This document shows positions 27,402 to 36,079 of a stretch of 64,000 bases of DNA, piece after piece. Position numbers and translations under genes: made by a program. Within the stretch, counting starts at the first letter, position 1. The number at the start of each line of letters is the position of its first letter. This stretch comes from Mycobacterium sp. MS1601. Lineage in GTDB: Bacteria > Actinomycetota > Actinomycetes > Mycobacteriales > Mycobacteriaceae. The stretch lies in the NCBI RefSeq assembly GCF_001984215.1, contig NZ_CP019420.1:2480001-2544000 (forward strand), given 5' to 3'. The notes under the pieces are model-generated. The model made no database searches. It saw only the letters and a list, made by a program, of their open reading frames with translations, and was not told where the DNA came from.

Positions 27402-29345
27402 TCAGAGAATGATGTCGGCATGCCGCAGCAGTTCGCGGGGCAGCGCGGTGGCTTCGAGGCGTTCCAGCGGATCGCCGGCGATGTAGGTGTCCAGGTTCAG
27501 GCCGGTGAGATCGGCGATCCGGCGCACCGGAACCTGAAAGGTGCGGTAGGCCCCGAATGAGAAGGCCTCGGCGCCGGTGACCTCGTCGAGCAGCGCGGTC
27601 TGGCTCAACAGGTAGGCCGTCACCGACAGTTGCCCGTCCTTCTTCACCATGGCCGCGACCTTCCAGTACTGCCTGGGCAGAGCCACGCCGCGGTATTCCG
27701 GGTCGTCGGCGCCCAGCACCGGTCCGGTCAGCACGCTCACGGCCAGACGCTGGTTGTCGGTGTTGTCGAGGAGGTAGTCCTCGAGCCCGAGCCACAGGGT
27801 GCCGCCGGCATTGAAGTCGTGGTGCTGTGGTGTGCAGTTGGTGAAGTGGAAGGTGTCGGCCACCGCGGCCTTGGCGTTCGGTCCCCACGCCGGGTCCAGG
27901 CGGCGCACCAGATGTCCGCGGTCCAAGGGGTTGTCGGCGTACACCGCTTCGCCGGTCTGCTCACCGGCGGGTAGCCGTGGGTCCAGGACCCAGCGGTCGC
28001 GGTCACGGGTGATCCTGTCGATCGGTCCTTTGATGTTGACCGCGGTGTAGGCGGCCAGCCGGCGGGTGGTGTTCATCAGGACGCTGAAGTGGTGGTACTT
28101 CAGCTCTGGTGAGAGTGCCACCTCGGTGTTCGGCGGTGGCAGCGGCAGGGTGGGGCCGAGAAACCGCGGATCGTATCCGCCGCGGTTGGAGTAGTCGGTG
28201 TCCACCCGCAGTGCTTCGATGGCCGGCTCGAGGTCGGGCTCCGGGGTGCCGACGGCTCGCACAATGGTGCTGTCGTAACGGATTTCGATCGTCACCGGCG
28301 ACCTCGGTGCCGGGGTGGACTCCTGACCCGTCCTCGGCGCGGTCACCGCGGACGGTCGGACCGGTTCGGGCCTGGTGTGTACCGGCAGATCCTCGTCGAC
28401 GATGGCACGGAAGTCCGGCGGCAGCGCGGCGTCGGTGAGGTGGTTCAGGATGCGGCTGATCCGCACGCCTTCGTTGAGAAACTTGTACTGCGGGTTGGTG
28501 GGGGTGGGCACGCTGGCGTGGTGCAGCGCGATCACTTCCCACTGGTTGTTGAACACCGGCGAGCCGGACGAACCGGGTTCGGTGTCTGCTTCGTAGTGCA
28601 GATGGCGTTCGGGGATGTCGATCGTCTTGTTCTCCCGCACCACCACCTGTTTGCGCTCACCCCGCGGGTGCTGGACGATGGTCACGGGTTCACCGATGGC
28701 CACGGTGCCCTGGGCGGCGGTCAGCGGGTTGAATCCGAACTGCGCCAGTTGTTCCGCAGTGCCGTCCACCGCCACCAGCGCGAAGTCGAGCTCGTGGTCG
28801 GCGATGAAGAAGATGCCGGGGGCGAACTGCAGTGGAACCGTTTGCACCAGGGCTCCACCTGGCCCGTCCTGGTAGTTGAATTCCACGAAGCTGCGCTGGG
28901 CGGTGATCGCGTCGGGCAGCACATGGTGGTTGGTCAGCATCAGCCGGGGTGACACCATCGAACCTGTGCCGTAACCCGTTGTACCGTCCGAGCTTCGGAT
29001 GTTGATCCGCCCCACCGCACGCGCGGCGGCCACGCCGTCGTCGAGGTAGCGCACACTCAGGAAGTCGGCGGTCCCGACAATCCGCTCGAGCTGTCCTTCG
29101 GTGACGACCTCGGCTGCCGCTGCTTCGGATTGCCTGCGGTAGTTCGCCATCCGCTCACGTCGGCGTTGCATGCGCAGCGGGTCGTTGGCGCGGGCGATGC
29201 CGTCGGGAGCGTCGAGGGCCTGTTCGTTGGCGGTACGTTCGGCCTCTCGTTGCCGCATGCGCTCGGCCGCGGCCAGCTCTTGTTCACGTCGGCGCCGATC
29301 GAAGTCGGTCTCTGGACGTGTCACAGCGTCGTCGATGACAGTCAT
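27402..29345 (-). CDS. Trypsin-like serine protease fused to DNA/RNA non-specific endonuclease
   Basis: A 647-residue two-enzyme fusion. After a highly charged helical N-terminus (about 1-85), a V8/trypsin-like domain (about 90-310) shows His141 in LTNHHVL, Asp187 in HELDFALVAV and Ser260 in PGSSGSPVF. A linker of about 40 Pro-rich residues leads to an endonuclease G/NUC domain (about 350-640) with the DRGH motif at 475-478 and the metal-region NCTPQHHDFNAG and LGLEDYLLDN. Both active sites look intact. There is no signal peptide. The ATG is preceded by GGGGA. It heads an operon with an M43 protease, a small protein and an M28 peptidase. A role in intracellular conflict or regulated toxicity is possible but unproven. 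Confidence 0.9.
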   Translation of the reverse strand: MTVIDDAVTRPETDFDRRRREQELAAAERMRQREAERTANEQALDAPDGIARANDPLRMQRRRERMANYRRQSEAAAAEVVTEGQLERIVGTADFLSVRYLDDGVAAARAVGRINIRSSDGTTGYGTGSMVSPRLMLTNHHVLPDAITAQRSFVEFNYQDGPGGALVQTVPLQFAPGIFFIADHELDFALVAVDGTAEQLAQFGFNPLTAAQGTVAIGEPVTIVQHPRGERKQVVVRENKTIDIPERHLHYEADTEPGSSGSPVFNNQWEVIALHHASVPTPTNPQYKFLNEGVRISRILNHLTDAALPPDFRAIVDEDLPVHTRPEPVRPSAVTAPRTGQESTPAPRSPVTIEIRYDSTIVRAVGTPEPDLEPAIEALRVDTDYSNRGGYDPRFLGPTLPLPPPNTEVALSPELKYHHFSVLMNTTRRLAAYTAVNIKGPIDRITRDRDRWVLDPRLPAGEQTGEAVYADNPLDRGHLVRRLDPAWGPNAKAAVADTFHFTNCTPQHHDFNAGGTLWLGLEDYLLDNTDNQRLAVSVLTGPVLGADDPEYRGVALPRQYWKVAAMVKKDGQLSVTAYLLSQTALLDEVTGAEAFSFGAYRTFQVPVRRIADLTGLNLDTYIAGDPLERLEATALPRELLRHADIIL

Positions 29346-29426
29346 GGTGATCCCCCGTTGTCGAACCGTGTGTTCCTCCCACGGTCGAATGTCGCACGCG
29401 GAACAGGGGATGGGATGCGTAGTGCG

Positions 29427-30314
29427 CTACGCGAGTACCTCGCGCAGGATCTCGATGAGCCGCAGAGGCTGGTCGCTCTGCACCGAGTGTCCGGAGTCCT
29501 CGACGACGATGGTGCGCTGGAAGCCGGGCGCCTCGGCGGCGAACTGGGCGGCGTCGTCGTCGTTGACGAAGTGGGAGTTGGCTCCACGCACCAGCGTTGT
29601 CGGCATGCGGATGGCGGCCACGTCGTCCCAGAGGCCCTCGAACCCGTCACCCTTGCGGAAGGAGTCGTAACGCCACGTCCAGGTGCCGTCATCGAGTTGT
29701 TTGGAGTTGTGGAAGACGCCCCGCCGCAACGAATCCCGGTCGCGGTGCGGCGCGGCGGCCACGGTGACCTCGAGCATGGCGCCGAAGCTGGGGAAGGTGC
29801 GTTCACCCTGGACCAACGCGACGGTGCCCTTCTGCGCGTCGGTCATCTCGGTGTGCCGCTGCGGCGCCGACGGGGTGACGTCGACCAGCAACAGCTGTGG
29901 CACCAGATCGGGGGCGGTGGCGGCGATGCGCAAAGCGGTCAGCCCACCCAGTGACATGCCGACGAGCAACACGGGGGAGGGTGCGTGGGCCCGGAGCACC
30001 GGGATGATGGAGGCGGCAGCCAGTTTCGGACCGTAGTCACCGTCCTGGCGCCACGCGGAGCGGCCATGGCCCGGCAGGTCGACGGCCAGTGCGGGTTCGC
30101 CGAGGCCGACGATCACGGTGTCCCAGGTGTGGGCGTTCTGCCCACCGCCGTGCAGGAACACCACCCGTGGCGGTGCGGACCCGAATTTCAGGAAGCTGAT
30201 GGCACCGGAGTCGATGCGCTGTACCGGGGGCACTTCTGCCACCCCGGCCTGAGCGGCGTTCTCGGGCAGTAGGGCGAACTCGTCGAGACCGGGCAATTCG
30301 TCATCTGAGACCAC
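29427..30314 (-). CDS. Alpha/beta hydrolase, esterase (Rv0045c-like)
   Basis: A 295-residue alpha/beta hydrolase very similar to the Rv0045c esterase. Motifs are the oxyanion-region FLHGGGQNAHTWDT, DLPGHGRSAW, the nucleophile elbow GMSLGG and the late His in DSGHSVQSDQP. The homologue prefers short acyl esters. A GTG at 30323 opens the frame, but I chose the GTG at 30314: homologues start at SDDEL, and TAGGGT (30327-30322) lies seven bases upstream, as expected for leaderless expression. Confidence 0.9.
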   Translation of the reverse strand: MVSDDELPGLDEFALLPENAAQAGVAEVPPVQRIDSGAISFLKFGSAPPRVVFLHGGGQNAHTWDTVIVGLGEPALAVDLPGHGRSAWRQDGDYGPKLAAASIIPVLRAHAPSPVLLVGMSLGGLTALRIAATAPDLVPQLLLVDVTPSAPQRHTEMTDAQKGTVALVQGERTFPSFGAMLEVTVAAAPHRDRDSLRRGVFHNSKQLDDGTWTWRYDSFRKGDGFEGLWDDVAAIRMPTTLVRGANSHFVNDDDAAQFAAEAPGFQRTIVVEDSGHSVQSDQPLRLIEILREVLA

Positions 30315-30330
30315 GTCTCGCACCCTAAGC

Positions 30331-30381
30331 GATCTGTGGAGCCTGACCGACGCGCACCGCGCCGCTCAGACTCCACAGATC
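30331..30381 (-). terminator. Inverted repeat after ino1
   Basis: GATCTGTGGAG (30331-30341) and CTCCACAGATC (30371-30381) form a perfect 11-base stem eleven bases after the ino1 stop. The loop is 29 bases and GC-rich, with no T-tract. Confidence 0.6.
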
Positions 30382-30391
30382 GTGGAAGAAC

Positions 30392-31465
30392 CTAGCCCTG
30401 GATGTAGTTCTCGAGCTGCGTGCGGGCCACGTCGTCGGCCAGCTGCTTCGGCGGGCTCTTCATCAGGTAGGCCGAGGCCGCCTCGACGGGGCCACCGATA
30501 CCGCGGTCCTTGGCGATCTTGGCGGCGCGCACCGCGTCGATGATGACGCCGGCGGAGTTGGGGGAGTCCCAGACCTCGAGCTTGTACTCGAGGTTCAGCG
30601 GCACGTCACCGAAGGCGCGGCCTTCGAGGCGGACGTAGGCCCACTTGCGGTCATCGAGCCAGCCGACGTGATCGGACGGGCCGATGTGCACGTCCTTGGT
30701 GTTGAACTCGCGCTGCAGGTTGGAGGTAACGGCCTGGGTCTTGGAGATCTTCTTCGATTCCAGGCGCGAGCGCTCCAGCATGTTGAGGAAGTCCATGTTG
30801 CCGCCGACGTTGAGCTGCATGGTGCGGTCCAGCTGCACGCCGCGGTCTTCGAACAGCTTGGCCATCACACGGTGGGTGATGGTGGCGCCCACCTGGCTCT
30901 TGATGTCGTCGCCGACGATCGGGACACCGGCGTCTTCGAACTTCTTGGCCCACACCGGATCCGAGGCGATGAACACGGGCAGCGCGTTGACGAAGGCCAC
31001 GCCGGCGTCGATGGCGCACTGGGCGTAGAACTTGTCGGCCTCTTCCGAGCCCACCGGCAGGTAGGACACCAGGACGTCCACCTTGGCGTCCTTGAGGGCC
31101 TTGACCACGTCGACGGTTTCGGCGTCGGACACCTCGATGGTCTCGGCGTAGTACTTGCCGATACCGTCCAGGGTGGGGCCGCGCTGCACGATGACGTCGG
31201 TGGGCGGCACGTCCGCGATCTTGATGGTGTTGTTCTCGGAGGCGAAGATGGCCTCGGACAGGTCGAAGCCGACCTTCTTGGCGTCCACGTCGAAGGCGGC
31301 GACGAACTTCACGTCCCGGACGTGGTAGCGGCCGAACTTGACGTGCATCAGGCCGGGGACGGTGGAGTTCTCGTCGGCGTCCTTGTAGTACTGCACACCC
31401 TGCACCAGTGAGGACGCGCAGTTTCCGACGCCGACGATCGCGACCCGGATGTCCTGGTCAGTCAT
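30392..31465 (-). CDS. ino1: Inositol-3-phosphate synthase
   Basis: A 357-residue enzyme converting glucose-6-phosphate to 1L-myo-inositol-3-phosphate, the first step to phosphatidylinositol, lipoarabinomannan and mycothiol. It is close to Rv0046c. The NAD-binding [14 protein letters not shown] starts at residue 10; [27 protein letters not shown] and the [10 protein letters not shown] region with active-site lysines are present. It acts in the cytosol. A padR gene lies 39 bases upstream in the same direction, as in other mycobacteria, and an inverted repeat follows the stop. Confidence 0.96.
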   Translation of the reverse strand: MTDQDIRVAIVGVGNCASSLVQGVQYYKDADENSTVPGLMHVKFGRYHVRDVKFVAAFDVDAKKVGFDLSEAIFASENNTIKIADVPPTDVIVQRGPTLDGIGKYYAETIEVSDAETVDVVKALKDAKVDVLVSYLPVGSEEADKFYAQCAIDAGVAFVNALPVFIASDPVWAKKFEDAGVPIVGDDIKSQVGATITHRVMAKLFEDRGVQLDRTMQLNVGGNMDFLNMLERSRLESKKISKTQAVTSNLQREFNTKDVHIGPSDHVGWLDDRKWAYVRLEGRAFGDVPLNLEYKLEVWDSPNSAGVIIDAVRAAKIAKDRGIGGPVEAASAYLMKSPPKQLADDVARTQLENYIQG

Positions 31466-31504
31466 GGACGTATCCCTTCATCAGATAACTGCTTCTTGAC
31501 GTTG

Positions 31505-32050
31505 TTACGGCTGATCGGTTCGGCCGTTGGCGACGCGCTCGGCGGCGATGAGCTCGTTGAGCCACTTCACTTCGCGCTCGCTGGACTCCAGCCCGAGTTG
31601 GTGGAGCTGGCGGGTGTACCGATCCAACGAACTGCTGGCCCGCGCGACGGCTTCACGCAGCCCTTCGCGGCGTTCCTCCACCTGACGGCGGCGGCCCTCG
31701 AGGATTCGCATCCTGGCCTCGGCCGGGGTGCGGTTGAAGAAGGCCAGGTGCACACCGAAGCCGTCGTCGGTGTAGTTCTGCGGACCCGTATCGGCCACCA
31801 GCTCGTTGAACCGCTGCCGCCCGGCCTCGGAGAGCTGGTAGACGCGACGAGCCCGCCGCACCTTGGTGGTTCCCTCCGGAGCCGCATCCTCGACGATGAG
31901 CCCGTCGGTCTGCATCCGGCGCAGGGCCGGATACAGCGAACCGTAGGAGAAGGCGCGGAATGCGCCCAGGAGTCCGGTCAGCCGCTTGCGGAGTTCATAG
32001 CCATGCATGGGCGATTCGAGCAGGAGACCGAGAATCGCGAGTTCCAACAC
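31505..32050 (-). CDS. PadR family transcriptional regulator (Rv0047c-like)
   Basis: A 181-residue PadR regulator homologous to Rv0047c. The winged helix reads LELAILGLLLESPMHGYELR and FRAFSYGSLYPALRRMQTDGL, and the C-terminal coiled helix (ILEGRRRQVEERREGL) dimerises. The frame is open to 32059 but the GTG at 32050 matches homologues (start at LELAILG) and has a GGGAGG ribosome-binding site eight bases away. It is upstream of ino1 in one operon and may regulate it together with itself, since a palindrome covers its promoter. Confidence 0.92.
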   Translation of the reverse strand: MLELAILGLLLESPMHGYELRKRLTGLLGAFRAFSYGSLYPALRRMQTDGLIVEDAAPEGTTKVRRARRVYQLSEAGRQRFNELVADTGPQNYTDDGFGVHLAFFNRTPAEARMRILEGRRRQVEERREGLREAVARASSSLDRYTRQLHQLGLESSEREVKWLNELIAAERVANGRTDQP

Positions 32051-32094
32051 TCCAATCACCTCCCTGGTTGTCCGTTACGGCGGTTCGACACCTC

Positions 32095-32116
32095 GCGCAA
32101 TAGTATCGCGCCGATA
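32095..32116. promoter_or_regulatory. Palindromic PadR operator over the padR -10 element
   Basis: Two overlapping dyads are seen: GCGCAATAGTATCGCGC (32095-32111, two mismatched positions) and TATCGCGCCGATA (32104-32116). The minus-strand -10 hexamer TACTAT (32105-32100) lies inside the first. This arrangement fits autorepression of the padR-ino1 transcript. Confidence 0.5.
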
Positions 32117-32213
32117 TATACGCCGCTACATCAGTCCGACATCCGGGCAACAACAAGAGGACGCCCGGGCGGACCGAGCGAAGCAGATCAGGCCGGAAAC
32201 GAGAGGGCCTGGG

Positions 32214-33079
32214 TTACCCGCTGGGGTACGAGACCCGTTTGATCTGCCCGTCGCCGCCCAGTTCGAGGTAGCCGCTGTTCCCGAACTCGGGGAGACGTAG
32301 ATGCTGATCTCGATGGCCTCCGGCGGTGCGGTCATGTCGTCGCTGGGGCCGACGGTCATGTAGACGGTCTCCACCTCGGCCGGATCGATTCCCAGCGTCT
32401 CGGGAGCGCCGCGCAGGATGCCGACGAAGGTGGGGATGTCGAACGCCGCCAGATCCACCAGCCGGGCATCGTTGCTCATGCTGGTCTCGGTGGGGTCGTC
32501 GAATCCGCCCCGATAGGAGTAGCTCAGAGCGCGCCGCGGCTCTGCGGGGTCGGCCCGATCCAGCGAGGCGTAGTCGGAGTAGATCGTCAGGTCGTAGCCC
32601 ATGGTGTCGCCGAACTTCTGCCGCATCTGCTCGAACAGTCCCGTCAGCCCGCCGAGCGAGTGCAGCTGTCGCGGCGGGGTCAGCACGGTCGCCGGGATGC
32701 CGTCGTCCTTGGCGCCCGGATCGGATTCGAAGCTCAGCGGTGAACTGGTGTTGCCGTACAACCCCCAGCCGATACCGATCCCGAGCACCACCAGAACGGC
32801 CGCCACCGCGGCGCGCAATCCCCAGCCGACGCCCGGCCCGGCGTCCGTCGCCGACGGCTTCTTCAGGTCGGGCAGTTTGACGGGCGCGTTCTCGATCTGC
32901 AGATCGGCGACCAGCGCCTGCAGTTCCCCCAGTGTGGACGCGGTGGTGGCGGAGGCCACTCGCTGCCGGTGCTCTTCCATCGAGAGCTGACCGTCGGCCA
33001 GCGCACTGTCGAGCACCGTGCAGGTGTCGTTGCGGTTGGTGTCTTTGGCCCGTGTACCTGCTGTTTGACGCGTTGCCAC
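32214..33079 (-). CDS. DUF1707 membrane protein (Rv0048c-like), frameshifted near its end
   Basis: A membrane protein with an N-terminal DUF1707 (SHOCT-like) domain (TNRNDTCTVLDSALADGQLSM and EEHRQRV), one membrane helix (about residues 78-98) and an extracytoplasmic domain. It is homologous to Rv0048c. The start is the GTG at 33079, seven bases after TACCCT (33092-33087). Near 32289-32292 one G of a CCCCGG-type run is missing. The read frame goes from EISIYVSP into unrelated residues and stops at 32126, while the alternative frame continues as EFGNSGYLELGGDGQIKRV and stops at 32214. The coordinates given are for the repaired gene. Confidence 0.85.
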
Positions 33080-33220
33080 GCGATAGAGGGTATGGGATTT
33101 CCCCGCGGTCGAAGTGACGGGCATCATGCGTGCCGTTGGTGCTGGCCAGATGCCCGGTTTGGTACGCACCCCCGGCCCGTCCCGCCTCGACGGCTGCAGG
33201 GCCGACGTACTCTTGTGATC

Positions 33221-33643
33221 GTGCGATTGCAGCGACAGGTGGTGGATTACGCGCTTCGGCGGCGATCCCTGCTGGCCGAGGTGTATTCCGGCCGCACGGG
33301 CGTCTCCGAGGTTTGTGATGCCAACCCCTACCTGTTGCGCGCCGCGAAGTTTCACGGAAAGACCAGTTCGGTGATGTGTCCGATCTGCCGCAAGGAACAG
33401 CTGACGCTGGTCTCCTGGGTGTTTGGTGATCACCTGGGTCCGGTGTCAGGCTCGGCACGCACCGCCGAGGAATTGGTCCTGTTGGCGACCAAGCACGAGG
33501 AGTTCTCCGTACACGTGGTGGAGGTATGCCGGACTTGCAGCTGGAACCATCTGGTCAAGTCATATGTGCTGGGCGCGCCACGGTCTCCGAAGGCGCCACG
33601 TACCCGGACGGCGCGCAAGGGCGCGCGAACGGCCAGTGAGTAG
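33221..33643 (+). CDS. DUF5318 zinc-ribbon-like protein (Rv0049-like)
   Basis: A 140-residue conserved actinobacterial protein, nearly identical to Rv0049. Two cysteine pairs (CPICRKEQL and CRTCSWNHL) suggest a zinc ribbon. The N-terminus VDYALRRRSLLAEVYSGRTG is strongly conserved. The function is unknown. The GTG at 33221 is chosen because TACTCT (33208-33213) lies exactly seven bases upstream, giving a leaderless transcript, and because homologues begin MRLQRQVVDY. Its stop region overlaps the start of ponA1, so both are probably co-transcribed. Confidence 0.9.
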   Translation: MRLQRQVVDYALRRRSLLAEVYSGRTGVSEVCDANPYLLRAAKFHGKTSSVMCPICRKEQLTLVSWVFGDHLGPVSGSARTAEELVLLATKHEEFSVHVVEVCRTCSWNHLVKSYVLGAPRSPKAPRTRTARKGARTASE

Positions 33644-36079
33644 TCCGGGGCGGCACGAGAGGTCGGCTTCTGATGTCCAGCGTGGGTCAGGGGCCGGTGG
33701 TGCGCACGCCAGATCAGAACACGAGACCCGTCGCCTTCCCTCGCAGCCTCAGCATCGCCCGGACCAGCGACCGACATCGGTCATCCCGCCGGTGCGGGAC
33801 ACTCCCGATCCGCGCCTGCGCGACCCGATCGATGTAGTCAAAGCGGCACTCGACGGCACCCCGCCCCCACCCAGACCCCCGCACGGCGGTGGCGGACCGC
33901 CCGGTGGTGGCGAGCCGCCGAAGAAACCCTCCCAGATCAACTGGAAATGGGTCCGGCGTGGTGCCGCGATGTGCGCGGCCGTGCTGATCTTGTTGCCGAT
34001 CATCACGTTCGGTATGGCCTACTTCATCGTCGAGGTACCCAAGCCGGGCGACATCCGCACGGCCCAGGTGTCGACGATCCTGGCCAGCGACGGTTCTGAG
34101 CTGGCCAGGATCATTCCCCCGGAAGGCAACCGGGTGGACGTCAACATCGACCAGATTCCGGTGTCGGTGCGCGATGCCGTGATGGCCGCGGAAGACCGCG
34201 ACTTCTACTCCAATCCGGGTTTCTCGTTCACCGGGTTCCTGCGAGCCGCCAAGAACAACCTCACCGGCGGGGATCTGCAGGGCGCCTCCACCATCACCCA
34301 GCAGTACGTCAAGAACGCACTGGTCGGTGACGCCCGTTCAGGTATCGGCGGTGTCATCCGCAAGGCCAAGGAGCTGGTCATCTCCACCAAGATGTCCAGT
34401 GAGTGGTCCAAAGACCAGGTGATGCAGTCGTATCTGAACATCATCTACTTCGGTCGCGGCGCCTATGGTGTGGCGGCCGCGGCGCAGGCGTACTTCGCCA
34501 AACCCGTCGAACAACTCAGCGTGGCCGAGGGCGCCCTGCTGGCGGCGCTGATCCAGCGCCCGTCCGCCCTGGATCCCGCGGTGGATCTCGAGGGTGCGAC
34601 GGACCGCTGGAACTGGGTGCTCGACGGCATGGTCGAGATCGGTGCGTTGTCGCCGCAGGATCGCGACGCGCAGGTCTTTCCGCCGACCATCCCACCGGAT
34701 CAGGCGCAGACCGCCAATCAGACCACCGGGCCCAACGGCCTGATCGAACGGCAGGTCATCGCCGAGTTGCTGACGTTGTTCGACATCAACGAACAGCAGC
34801 TCAACACCGAGGGCCTGCAGATCACCACCACCATTGATCCCAAGGCGCAGAGCGCGGCCGAAGCGGCGGTCACCGAAACGCTGGAAGGTCAGGATCCCGA
34901 CATGCGGTCGGCGGTGGTGTCCATCGATCCGAAGACGGGCGCGATCAAGGCCTACTACGGTGGCGCCGACGCCAACGGATTCGACTTCGCCCAGGCCGGC
35001 CTGCCCACCGGCTCGTCGTTCAAGGTGTTCGCCCTCGTTGCTGCTCTCGAGCAGGGCAAAGGTTTGGGCTATCAGGTCGACTCGTCGCCGCTCACGGTCA
35101 ACGGCATCCAGATCAGCAATGTCGAGGGCAGCAACTGCGGCACCTGCAACATCGCCGAAGCACTCAAGCGTTCGCTGAACACCAGTTTCTACCGGTTGAT
35201 GCTGGAGCTCGACAACGGCCCGGCCGACGTCGCCGACGCTGCGCACCGTGCCGGTATCGCCGAGAGCTTCCCCGGGGTGGAACACACGCTCAGTGAGGAC
35301 GGCCAGGGCGGCCCGCCGAACAACGGTGTGGTGTTGGGGCAGTATCAATCCCGGGTTCTCGACATGGCCTCGGCGTACGCCACGCTGGCTGACTCCGGCG
35401 TTTACCATCGCCCACATTTTGTGCAGAAGGTGGTCAACGCCCAGGGCCAGGTGCTGTTCGACGCGGCCAACCAGGACACCGAGGGTGAGCAGCGCATCGA
35501 CAAGGCGGTCGCCGACAACGTCACTGCCGCCATGCAGCCCATTGCCGGATATGCCAACGGGCACAATCTGGCCGGGGCCGGAAGTCGGCGGCCAAGACGG
35601 GCACCAACCAGCTCGGCGACACCGGCGACAACCGTGACGCGTGGATGGTCGGGTACACCCCGTCGCTGTCGACGGCGGTCTGGGTGGGCACCACCGAGGG
35701 CACCAAACCCCTGGAGAATCAATGGGGCTCGCCGGTCTACGGTTCGGGGCTGCCGTCGGACATCTGGAAAGCGACCATGGACGGCGCGCTCGACGGCACC
35801 GACAACGAGGACTTCCCCAAGCCGACGGAGATCGGCGGCTACGCCGGTGTGCCTGCTGCCCCGCCGCCACGGCCCACCGAGACCGCACCGCCGACGCCCC
35901 CGCCCGGCACGGTGATCCAGCCGAGTCTCGAGATCGCTCCCGGGATCACCATTCCGCTGGGGCCGCCGACGACGGTGCCCGCACCGGCACCGGGTGCGCC
36001 TCCTGTGCCCGGAGCTCCGGTTCCGCCGCCGGGTGATCCGCTTGCGCCTGTTCCGCCGCCGGGTCCGCCTGCTCCGTGA
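33636..36079 (+). CDS. ponA1: Bifunctional penicillin-binding protein PonA1, interrupted by a one-base frameshift
   Basis: Class A PBP (transglycosylase and transpeptidase) building polar peptidoglycan; about 814 residues when repaired. The GTG at 33636 overlaps the upstream stop and gives the long cytosolic Pro-rich N-terminus known for PonA1. A membrane helix lies at about 107-130. The GT51 domain shows EDRDFYSNPGFSF, GASTITQQYVKN and YLNIIYFGRGAYG. The transpeptidase domain has the SxxK nucleophile TGSSFK and SLN. In the G-run at 35574-35577 one G appears to be missing. The read frame goes off just before KTGT, while the other frame continues with RKSAAKTGTNQLGDTGD to a Pro-rich tail and stop at 36079. 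Loss of the third transpeptidase motif would be damaging, so a sequencing error is likely. Confidence 0.93.

Noticed and set aside
26418..27560. 380-codon plus-strand frame opposite the M43 protease
   Set aside because: The minus strand carries HEIGHWLNLFH and the Met-turn; the plus frame has no recognisable features.
34338..35888. 516-codon minus-strand frame opposite ponA1
   Set aside because: Antisense to the clear PBP domains; composition is that of a shadow frame.
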